64,000 nt of DNA from assembly GCF_003755175.1 (NCBI RefSeq), contig NZ_RKHX01000006.1:1-64000 (forward strand). The letters are read 5' to 3'. This document shows positions 57,275 to 64,000 of the stretch, one piece after another. The position numbers and the translations under genes were made by a program. Numbering within the stretch: the stretch's first letter is position 1; each line of letters starts with the position of its first letter. Source of the stretch: Cellulomonas sp. PhB150. GTDB taxonomy: Bacteria > Actinomycetota > Actinomycetes > Actinomycetales > Cellulomonadaceae. The notes under the pieces are model-generated. The model was not told the origin of the DNA. It saw nothing but the letters and a program-made list of their open reading frames with translations, and searched no databases.

Positions 57275-59893
57275 GTGGCCGTCTCCCCACGCCCCTCTGC
57301 CCCCACGTCCTCCTACGCGGGGTCGCCGCAGCCGTCGACGTCTCCCGTGCGGGAGCGGTTCATGCCGGACTCGCGGCGCACCGCGGTCGCGGAGGTGCGC
57401 GCGTCGCTCGAGCAGGGCCGCAGCGTGCTCGTCGTCGGCGAGGCCGGGGTCGGCAAGACGGCCGTCGCCGCGCGGGCCCTGGACCACCTCACGCTCGGCG
57501 ACGGCGAGCGTGCACTCGTCGTCGCGCTCTCGGGCGCCGCGGCCCGCGACGGCATGCCCCTGGCCGCGCTCGAGCCGTTGCTCGGCGACGACGGCCTGCT
57601 GACCCTCGGCAGCTTCGCGCGCACGGTGCGCGCGCTCGGCGAGTCGCTGACGTCCAGCACGCACGGCGGCCCCGTGGTCCTGCGGGTCGACGACGCGCAC
57701 CTGCTCGACGACGCCTCCGCGCAGGCCCTGAGCTGGGTGGTGCGGCAGGGTGACGTGCTCATGGTCGCCACGACGCGGCCGTCGGGAGCCTCGGGCAGCC
57801 CGTGGCTCGAGCTGTGGAAGGACGACGTCGTCGAGCGCGTCGACCTCGCGCCGTTCACCGCCGCGGAGATCGAGCAGTGGCTCACCGCGGAGCTGGGCGG
57901 ACCGACGACGGTCGACACGGTCCGCCGCATCTGGGGCGAGACCCGCGGCAACATCTTCCACGCGCGTGAGCTGGTCCGCTCCGAGCGCGCGTCGGGCGGC
58001 CTCAAGGACCACGGCGGCGTGTGGGTCTGGACCGGCCGCGGGGCACCGGGGGGCCGGCTGCTCGAGCTGGTCGAGAACGACACCGCGCGGCTGTCCCCGG
58101 AGGGGCGCCGCGCGCTCGAGGTCGTCGCACTCCTGTGCCCCGCGCCCCTGAGCATGCTGCTCGACGTGGTCCCGCGCACCGCCGTGGACGAGCTCGTGCA
58201 CGCCGGGGTGGCCACGGTGCGCTCGCAGATCTCCGACGCGGGCGGCAGCGACGTGGTCGTCGACCTCGCGCACTCCCTGTACGCCGAGGCCGTGCGCGCC
58301 GGCGTGCCGGGCGGCCGCCGCCGCGAGGTGCTCGACCTCGTCGCCTCGTCCCTGCACACCGTCAGCGGCGCCTCCCTCGTGCGCTCGGTCGCCCTCGCGC
58401 TCGACAGCGGGATCGCCGTGGGGCTGCCGCGGCTGCAGGCGGCGATCGACTCGGCGTTCGCGGTCGGCCAGGCGGACGTCGTCGTGCGGCTCGTCGACGT
58501 GGCCCTGCGCACCGTGCCCGTCGGGTCGCCCGGGTGGGCCGAGCTCGTGCTGTGGCGCGCGGAGGCGTGGTGGTCGCTCAACGAGCTGGCCCGCGCCGAG
58601 CGCGACGCGCTCGAGGTGCTCGACGTGCTGCGGCCCGTGGCCGTCGTCCCGCTGCCCGCCGAGGTGACCACCGCGATGGTCCGGGCCGCGCAGCTCGTCG
58701 CGGTCGCCGTCCAGTACCAGGACCACGAGCTGGACGAGGCCGTCCGCCCGCTCGACGAGACCCGCGCGTGGCTCGCCGCGCGCGCCGAGCCCGGCCCGTG
58801 GGAGGCCGAGCTGGCCGCCGCCGACCTGGTCCGCGCGGGCTTCGCGGGCCACCTCGCCGAGACCCGCGACGAGGCCCTCGCCGTGCTGTCCGACGCGCGG
58901 GTCCCCGGGGCCGTCGTCCGCCTGGTCTGCCCGACGGTCATCGGCCTGGGCTACGCCGGCCGGTACGCCGAGGCCCGCTCGCTCAGCGCCCGGTACCTGC
59001 CCGTCGCGCTCGCGCACCTGGACCACTACCGGTGGGCGCCCGGCGAGATCGCGATCGGCATGTTCTCGGTGCAGATGTGGTCCGGTGAGCTCGACACGCT
59101 CGGCGGCCTGGGCGAGGACCTCGAGGGCGAGGGCGTCGTCCTGGACTGGGTGGCCGCGCAGGCGAGCCGCGGCCTGGTCGCGATGGCGCACGGCTCGTGG
59201 TCGCAGGCCGCGGCCGACCTGCGCGCGGCCAACGCCCGCAGCCAGGGCGGCGACCGCGGCGGGGCCTCCGGCTACACGGGCGCGGCCGAGGCGCTCGCGG
59301 CCGCCGCGGCGGGGAACGCGTCGCTCGCCCGGCAGCTCCTCGACGTCCTGCCGATGCGGCCGCTGCGCGCGTCGGCGCTCTTCGGGGCCGAGATCCGCCT
59401 GCTGCGCGTCGACACGCTGGCCTGGCTGCGCGATCCCGGCACGCGCGTCGAGGCGGAGTCGCTCGTGGCGTGGGCACGGGACCAGGGCTTCCACCGCGTC
59501 GAGCTCGAGGCGCTGCACCGCTGCCTGCGGGCGGGCGCGCCGCCGCAGGACGTGGTCGACCGGGTCGCAGAGCTCGCCGCGATGGTCGAGGGCCCGCGCG
59601 CCGAGGCCGTCGCCCAGCACGTCGCCGCCCTGGCCTCCGCGGACCTCGATCTCGCGCGGATCGCCGAGCGCGACCTCAACCGGTGCGGGCTGTGGCTGCC
59701 GCCGGTGGAGACGGCCATCGCGCTGACCCCGCGCGAGCGGGAGATCGCCGGGCTCGCCGCCGGGGGGATGACCTCGCGGGCCATCGCCACCCGGCTGACC
59801 CTGTCCGTGCGGACGGTGGACTCGCACCTGGCGCGGGTGTTCGCCAAGACCGGGGTGCACTCCCGGGAGGGGCTGTCCGGGGTGCTGCGGTAG
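57275..59893 (+). CDS. LAL-type LuxR-family regulator (ATPase + HTH), divergent from the CIS operon
   Basis: A protein of 872 residues from the GTG at 57275, behind GTGGGAGGTGAC; an ATG at 57212 is in frame, but its AGGAG sits directly against it. N-terminal STAND/LAL ATPase: Walker A VVGEAGVGKTAVAARAL at about 53-70, Walker B VVLRVDDAHLLDD. The central 500 residues are helical repeats, TPR-like. The C-terminus (about 810-870) is a LuxR HTH: LTPREREIAGLAAGGMTSRA, then IATRLTLSVRTVDSHLARVF. Such proteins activate nearby operons on binding a ligand and ATP. The near-palindromic boxes at CIS promoters are its likeliest targets. Confidence 0.88.
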   Translation: MAVSPRPSAPTSSYAGSPQPSTSPVRERFMPDSRRTAVAEVRASLEQGRSVLVVGEAGVGKTAVAARALDHLTLGDGERALVVALSGAAARDGMPLAALEPLLGDDGLLTLGSFARTVRALGESLTSSTHGGPVVLRVDDAHLLDDASAQALSWVVRQGDVLMVATTRPSGASGSPWLELWKDDVVERVDLAPFTAAEIEQWLTAELGGPTTVDTVRRIWGETRGNIFHARELVRSERASGGLKDHGGVWVWTGRGAPGGRLLELVENDTARLSPEGRRALEVVALLCPAPLSMLLDVVPRTAVDELVHAGVATVRSQISDAGGSDVVVDLAHSLYAEAVRAGVPGGRRREVLDLVASSLHTVSGASLVRSVALALDSGIAVGLPRLQAAIDSAFAVGQADVVVRLVDVALRTVPVGSPGWAELVLWRAEAWWSLNELARAERDALEVLDVLRPVAVVPLPAEVTTAMVRAAQLVAVAVQYQDHELDEAVRPLDETRAWLAARAEPGPWEAELAAADLVRAGFAGHLAETRDEALAVLSDARVPGAVVRLVCPTVIGLGYAGRYAEARSLSARYLPVALAHLDHYRWAPGEIAIGMFSVQMWSGELDTLGGLGEDLEGEGVVLDWVAAQASRGLVAMAHGSWSQAAADLRAANARSQGGDRGGASGYTGAAEALAAAAAGNASLARQLLDVLPMRPLRASALFGAEIRLLRVDTLAWLRDPGTRVEAESLVAWARDQGFHRVELEALHRCLRAGAPPQDVVDRVAELAAMVEGPRAEAVAQHVAALASADLDLARIAERDLNRCGLWLPPVETAIALTPREREIAGLAAGGMTSRAIATRLTLSVRTVDSHLARVFAKTGVHSREGLSGVLR

Positions 59894-59897
59894 GTCC

Positions 59898-61910
59898 TCA
59901 CGCCGATGGCGCGTCGACCACCGTCCCGGCCGCGTCCACGGCCGCCTCGAACGTCCGGCCGCGGACGCGGAGACCCGCCACGCGCAGGGCGCCGACGGGG
60001 GACGGCGTGATCGGAGCCAGCCGCGGCGCGTCCCCGTCCGGCGAGAGCCCGAGCAGCGCGGTGACCAGCGCGACCGAGGTCGCCGCGGACCAGGCCTGCG
60101 GGCGGCAGGCCGCCGGGTACGCGACCGCGCGGGCGACCTCGTCGGCCGCGTCGCCCCCGTACAGCTCCGGCATCCGGAAGTCGAAGTCCTCGGCCGCCTC
60201 GAGCAGACCGGCGGCGAGGATCCCCGCCTCCTCGCCGTGGCCGGCGCGGGCCAGGCCGAGCACGGCGAGGCCCGTGTCGTGGGTCCAGACCGACCCGCCG
60301 TGGTACTTCAGCGGCCAGTAGCCGGCGGAGCTCGTCGCCATCGTGCGCAGGCCGTAGCCGGAGCAGAGCTCGGGGTCGACGAGGCGGCGTGCGACGAGCG
60401 AGCTCTCCTTCTCGTCGAGGATGCCCGTGCCGAGCAGGTGGCCCATGTTGGAGGCCACGGCGTCGACGCGAACCTTGTCGCGGTCGAGAGCGATCGCCGG
60501 GTAGGGGCCGAGGTCGTCCTCGAGCCAGAACGCCGCCCGGAACCGAGCCGCGAGCTCGGAAGCCCACGCGCGCCAGCGATCCGCGCCCGGCCGGTCGAAG
60601 GCCTCGAGCAGCGCCGCGCCGGACCTCGCGGCCTCGTAGGCGTAGCCCTGCACCTCGGCCAGCGCGATCGGCCCGTCGGCCAGGCGGCCGTCGCGGAACT
60701 GGATCGAGTCGCCCGAGTCCTTCCAGCCCTGGTTCGCCAGCCCGCGGCCGGACTCGTCGACGTACTCGAGGAAGCCGTCGCCGTCCGCGTCGCCGTGCTC
60801 GGCCATCCACGCGAGCGCGGCCTCGAGGTGCGGCAGGAGCGCGCGGACCTCGTCGTCGGGCATGCCCCAGGTCCAGGCGTCGTGCAGCAGGCAGACCCAC
60901 AGCGGGGTCGCGTCGACGGTGCCGTAGTAGAGCGCGGGCAGCTCGACGCCCTCGTTCTCCAGCACGAGCGGCTCGCGGCGCAGCTCGTGCATGATCTTGC
61001 CGGGCTGCTCGGCCGTCTCCGGGTCGGACCGGCGGCCCTGCAGGCCGGCGAGGGTGCGCAGCGTGCCGGCCGCCAGCTCGGTGCCCAGCGGCAGCAGCAT
61101 CCGGGCGGCGATGATCGAGTCGCGACCGAAGAGCGTGAAGAACCACGGGGCGCCGGCCGCGAGAAAGGTGTCCTCCGGGGTGTCGACGCGGGCCATGAGC
61201 AGTCCCCGCAGGTCGGCGAGGCTGCGCGCGACGAGGCGGCCCAGCCGGGGGTCGTCGGCCTCCACCCGCACGTCGGCCCAGGCTTTCGACGAGCCGACCG
61301 CGGGGCCGACGACCGCACTCGTGTCGTCGGCGGCGAGCGCCCACTCCACCGCGACGGAACCGCGCGCGGGGACCACGACGTCCCAGGTCAGCGCGTCCGC
61401 GTCGACGGAAGCGCCCGCGCCGGTGAGCACCGCGGAGACGGTGCCGTCGGTCCAGCGCAGGCTCGCGCCGTCCGCGGCCGGGGATGCTGCTGCGGCCGGC
61501 GGGCGGCCGGACTTGATCTGCTCCATCGTCGCCAGGTCGGTGGCGACGGCGAGGTGCAGCCGGGTGGCGACGTCGTGCTCCAGGGCGCTCGACAGCTCGA
61601 TGCTCTCGACGACCCTGCCGGGGGCGACCCGGCGCACGCGGGTGACCCGCACGGTCGGGTCCGCGCCGGGCCCGTCGATGCCGCGCGCCAGGGCGATGAC
61701 CTGGACCGAGCCGTCGGCCGCCGGCCCTGCCGAGATCGTCTCGGGCTCCTCGTCGCCCACGGTCAGGACGGCGCGCTGGAGCACCCGGACGTCCGAGTGG
61801 AACACGCCCTGGGCGCCCGTCCCGCGGATCTGGCCGTCGCGGCCGGACCACGCCTGGGTCGGGGCCGCGAGCGTGACCAGCAGGTCGTGCAGCAGGGGTT
61901 GACGGCTCAC
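59898..61910 (-). CDS. Glycogen debranching-type amylo-alpha-1,6-glucosidase
   Basis: A protein of 670 residues from the GTG at 61910 (VSRQPLLHDLLVTLAAPTQA), behind ACAAGGAGGCCGATT. The N-terminal beta domain (to about 230) has GTGAQGVFHSDVRVLQRAVL; the C-terminal (alpha/alpha)6 catalytic domain has GAPWFFTLFGRDSIIAARML, LLPHLEAALAWMAEHGDADG, GLANQGWKDSGDSIQFRDG and AEVQGYAYEAARSGAALLEA. It matches the bacterial debranching-enzyme-like (MGH-type) group that hydrolyses alpha-glucosidic bonds in glycogen or maltodextrins. Exact bond specificity is uncertain. It is divergent from the sugar transporter operon. Confidence 0.88.
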   Translation of the reverse strand: MSRQPLLHDLLVTLAAPTQAWSGRDGQIRGTGAQGVFHSDVRVLQRAVLTVGDEEPETISAGPAADGSVQVIALARGIDGPGADPTVRVTRVRRVAPGRVVESIELSSALEHDVATRLHLAVATDLATMEQIKSGRPPAAAASPAADGASLRWTDGTVSAVLTGAGASVDADALTWDVVVPARGSVAVEWALAADDTSAVVGPAVGSSKAWADVRVEADDPRLGRLVARSLADLRGLLMARVDTPEDTFLAAGAPWFFTLFGRDSIIAARMLLPLGTELAAGTLRTLAGLQGRRSDPETAEQPGKIMHELRREPLVLENEGVELPALYYGTVDATPLWVCLLHDAWTWGMPDDEVRALLPHLEAALAWMAEHGDADGDGFLEYVDESGRGLANQGWKDSGDSIQFRDGRLADGPIALAEVQGYAYEAARSGAALLEAFDRPGADRWRAWASELAARFRAAFWLEDDLGPYPAIALDRDKVRVDAVASNMGHLLGTGILDEKESSLVARRLVDPELCSGYGLRTMATSSAGYWPLKYHGGSVWTHDTGLAVLGLARAGHGEEAGILAAGLLEAAEDFDFRMPELYGGDAADEVARAVAYPAACRPQAWSAATSVALVTALLGLSPDGDAPRLAPITPSPVGALRVAGLRVRGRTFEAAVDAAGTVVDAPSA

Positions 61911-61978
61911 AATCGGCCTCCTTGTCGATCGGTTGCGCTTGACAGGTCTTGCGCTCTGAAGCACGATGCAGGAATTCA

Positions 61979-62026
61979 CTTGATCGTTCAAGACCGTCCG
62001 CAACGCAGCGTACTAGATCGATCAAA
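61979..62026. promoter_or_regulatory. LacI-type operator pair between debranching enzyme and ABC transporter
   Basis: CTTGATCGTTCAAG (61979-61992; perfect 5-bp arms) and TAGATCGATCAAA (62014-62026; centre GATCGATC) lie about 35 bp apart in the 173-bp divergent region. A looser TTGTCGATCGGTTG occurs near 61922. Such TTGATCG-type palindromes are usual LacI/GalR-family sites in actinobacterial sugar loci. A repressor gene is not in the window. Confidence 0.6.
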
Positions 62027-62083
62027 TGACCACAGCACCCTCGCAGACCCGACGCAAAGACGCATGAGGAGAGAGAGCAGCCC

Positions 62084-63385
62084 ATGCCCCGTTCCCCCAG
62101 CCAGCTCGGACACCGCCGCCGAGCAGCGTTCGCCGCGGCCGCCGCGGCACTCTCGCTCGTCGCGCTCGCGGCGTGCTCGAGCGACTTCGACGACAGCTCG
62201 TCGCCCTCCAGCTCCGCGAGCGGCGGCGGCGAGACGCAGGCCGCGCCGAACAAGGAGCCGCTGACGATCATGATCGGCTCGTCCGGCCCGGCCGAGACGA
62301 CGACCGTGCAGGACACCGCCAAGGCCTACACCGCCAAGACCGGCATCAAGGTCACCGTCATCCCGGCCCAGGACCTGACTCAGCAGCTCGGCCAGGCGTT
62401 CTCCGGCGGCAACCCGCCGGACCTGTTCTACGTCGACCCCGCACGCGTCGGCCTGTACGCGCAGGCCGGCAACCTCTACCCGTACGGCAAGGACGTCGAC
62501 CTCACGGAGTACGACGCCACGACGCTGAAGAGCTACACGATCAACGGTGACGTGCAGTGCGTGCCCAAGGAGTCGGCGGGCGTGCTCGCGCTCTCGATCA
62601 ACACCGCCGCCTGGGACAAGGCCGGCCTCACGGACGCCGACATCCCCACGACGTGGGACCAGCTGCACGCCGTGGCGAAGAAGCTCACGACCAAGGACCA
62701 GGTCGGCCTGTCGTTCGGTGCCACGCGTGACCGCGTCGGCGCGTTCATGGTCGGGGCCGGTGGCTGGTTCATGAACGACGACAACACCCAGGTCACCGCG
62801 GACTCGCCCGAGAACACGCAGGCGCTGACCTACCTGCAGGACATGCTCAAGGACGGCTCGTTCGCGTGGGCCGCCGACGTGGGCGCCGGCTGGGGCGGTG
62901 AGGCCTTCGGCATGCAGAAGGCCGCGATGACGGTCGAGGGCGGCTGGCTGCCCTCGGTCATGACCTCGGACTACCCGGACGTGAAGTACACGACCGTCGC
63001 GATGCCCGCCGGCCCCGCCGGTATCGGCACGCTGAACTTCTCCAACTGCTGGGGCGTCGCCGCGAAGAGCAAGAACCTCGGTGGTGCGGTCGACCTGGTG
63101 AAGTTCTTCGAGAGCGACGAGCAGGCCAAGGCCGCAGCGAAGAGCTTCGGCGCGACGCCGGCCCGCCTGAGCCTGGCGGACTGGACCAAGGAGAACTTCC
63201 CGGACCAGGTCGTCTACCTCGAGAACCTCGACAAGTCGAAGGGCCCGGTGCCCGTGCCGGGCTTCGACTCGGTGCTCGCGGACTTCGACTCCAAGATCGA
63301 GGGCCTCAAGACGGGCGACCCTGCCCAGATCTTGAAGGAGACCCAGACCAACGGTGAGGCTGCACTCACGGCAGCCCAGGGCTGA
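62084..63385 (+). CDS. Sugar ABC transporter substrate-binding lipoprotein (maltose/maltodextrin type)
   Basis: A protein of 433 residues; ATG behind GAGGAGAGAGAGCAGCCC. Signal sequence with lipobox LAAC (lipid on C31), then a Ser/Gly-rich linker and the type 1 extracellular binding fold: LTIMIGSSGPAETTTVQDTA, LGQAFSGGNPPDLFYVDPAR, VQCVPKESAGVLALSINTAA, GEAFGMQKAAMTVEGGWLPS, and the C-terminal VDLVKFFESDEQAKAAAKSF. It captures an oligosaccharide and delivers it to the permeases that follow. With the debranching enzyme next door, maltodextrin is the likely substrate. Confidence 0.92.
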   Translation: MPRSPSQLGHRRRAAFAAAAAALSLVALAACSSDFDDSSSPSSSASGGGETQAAPNKEPLTIMIGSSGPAETTTVQDTAKAYTAKTGIKVTVIPAQDLTQQLGQAFSGGNPPDLFYVDPARVGLYAQAGNLYPYGKDVDLTEYDATTLKSYTINGDVQCVPKESAGVLALSINTAAWDKAGLTDADIPTTWDQLHAVAKKLTTKDQVGLSFGATRDRVGAFMVGAGGWFMNDDNTQVTADSPENTQALTYLQDMLKDGSFAWAADVGAGWGGEAFGMQKAAMTVEGGWLPSVMTSDYPDVKYTTVAMPAGPAGIGTLNFSNCWGVAAKSKNLGGAVDLVKFFESDEQAKAAAKSFGATPARLSLADWTKENFPDQVVYLENLDKSKGPVPVPGFDSVLADFDSKIEGLKTGDPAQILKETQTNGEAALTAAQG

Positions 63386-63391
63386 GGTCGC

Positions 63392-63424
63392 GAGGGCGGG
63401 GACCGGTCGACGGTCCCCGCCCTC
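63392..63424 (+). terminator. Hairpin between binding protein and permease genes
   Basis: 14-bp perfect arms (63392-63405 and 63411-63424, GAGGGCGGGGACCG) with a 5-nt loop. Inside a transporter operon such a hairpin usually protects the binding-protein mRNA or partially terminates, giving more binding protein than permease. Confidence 0.75.
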
Positions 63425-63463
63425 CGCCTCGCACGGAGCACTCAGAGACGAGGCGCGCTTGCG

Positions 63464-64000
63464 ATGACACTTCTCGGTACCGCGGCACAGCCCGCACAAC
63501 CGCTCGACCCGAAGGTCCTGCCCCCCAAGCGGCGGCGCGGCGGCTCGACGAGCGGCACCCAGCGGGTCGCCGGCTGGACGTTCACCGCCCCCGCGGTGAT
63601 CGCGATCATCGTGTTCGTCGTCGTCCCCGTGGGGATGGCGCTGTGGGTCAGCCTGCTGAAGTGGAACGGGCTGTCCAGCCCGTTCGGCGGCGGCGCCGAG
63701 TTCGTCGGCCTCGACAACTACAAGCGGCTGCTGACCACCGACGGGCTGCTGCGGCAGAACTTCACCATCGGCCTGCGCAACAACCTCTACTACGTGCTCA
63801 TGGTGGTGCCCGGCACGATCGTGCTGGCGTTCGCCCTGGCGCTCATGGTCAACCAGCAGCGGCTCAAGGGCCGCGGCTTCTTCCGGACCGTCTTCTACTT
63901 CCCGTCGATCACCTCGGCCGTGGCCATCACGGTGACGTTCCTGTTCCTCTTCCAGAACTCGGGCGTGATCAACCAGGTGCTCGGCTGGTTCGGGATCTCC
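63464..64000 (+). CDS. Sugar ABC transporter permease, MalF-type (partial)
   Basis: The first 179 codons; it runs off the window end. Start ATG at 63464. The N-terminus is basic (PPKRRRGG), then the first span GWTFTAPAVIAIIVFVVVPV, the typical VSLLKWNGLSSPFGGGAEFV followed by GLDNYKRLL, then NNLYYVLMVVPGTIVLAFAL and FFRTVFYFPSITSAVAITVT. This is the MalF/UgpA-type pattern of carbohydrate uptake permeases. It should pair with a MalG-type permease just outside the window. Confidence 0.92.
   Translation, partial: MTLLGTAAQPAQPLDPKVLPPKRRRGGSTSGTQRVAGWTFTAPAVIAIIVFVVVPVGMALWVSLLKWNGLSSPFGGGAEFVGLDNYKRLLTTDGLLRQNFTIGLRNNLYYVLMVVPGTIVLAFALALMVNQQRLKGRGFFRTVFYFPSITSAVAITVTFLFLFQNSGVINQVLGWFGIS

Noticed and set aside
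1-64000. tRNA, rRNA or insertion sequences
   Set aside because: I looked for tRNA-like cloverleaf ends, rRNA-like stretches and transposase motifs with terminal inverted repeats and saw none that I can support; a tRNA scan would be decisive.

Overview
The window is very G+C-rich (roughly three quarters by eye), with frequent GTG starts, stop/start overlaps of 1-4 nt and nearly all codons ending in G or C. Several gene types point to an actinobacterium: a c-di-AMP riboswitch in front of a secreted NlpC/P60 hydrolase, a Septum_form lipoprotein, a DtxR/IdeR-type regulator, a DUF4012 protein and an Lrp/ddaH/rocD arginine cluster. A Cellulomonas-like member of the Micrococcales is my best guess, but the genus cannot be proven from the sequence alone.

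Layout. 1-3.9 kb is the end of a chemotaxis operon (chemoreceptor tail, CheB, CheR, CheY, a CheX-like phosphatase, a second CheY, a second CheC/CheX-like protein), every junction overlapping. 3.9-25.4 kb is ordinary chromosome: a low-molecular-weight tyrosine phosphatase, an NCS2 purine permease, UDP-glucose dehydrogenase, secreted and cell-wall proteins, MarR/MFS, DtxR, a riboswitch-controlled NlpC/P60 enzyme, an HNH protein, a universal stress protein, Lrp, a Lys/Ala-rich CAP protein, the ddaH-rocD arginine-to-ornithine pair, and small enzymes. Many genes are closed by long perfect hairpins.

26.0-59.9 kb is the main interest: a contractile injection system (CIS) of the extracellular/cytoplasmic phage-tail-like type. 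The long minus-strand operon (57008 down to 44659) encodes, in order, sheath, tube, tail-assembly protein, a DUF6760 micro-protein, second tube, a 1120-residue Pro/Ala/Ser/Thr-rich protein, LysM hub protein, spike, gp25, baseplate J-like protein, tail protein I and a zinc-ribbon protein with a C-terminal membrane anchor. A plus-strand operon (32494-43918) encodes the DUF4255 cap protein and three related single-pass membrane proteins whose exported parts are long beta-domain arrays. Separate minus-strand units encode the AAA+ ATPase and a DUF4157 (eCIS-core) candidate effector followed by a small chaperone-like protein. A DUF4280/PAAR-like tip protein sits at the edge, and a LAL-type LuxR regulator is divergent from the sheath gene.

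Three CIS promoters (in front of the sheath, the DUF4157 effector and the DUF4255 cap operon) share a near-palindromic box (CATCGGYA-N5-TAC...). In each case exactly 21 nt separate the box from a -10-like hexamer in the direction of the gene. I infer a dedicated regulon tying structure, effector and membrane-anchor genes together, with the neighbouring LuxR protein as the likeliest activator. I see no tail-fibre gene and no typical tape-measure gene; membrane-anchored proteins are present instead. This fits a system that acts at the producer's own envelope, but that is inference.

59.9-64 kb is a maltodextrin/glycogen region: a glycogen-debranching-type glucosidase divergent from a sugar ABC transporter, with LacI-type palindromes between them.
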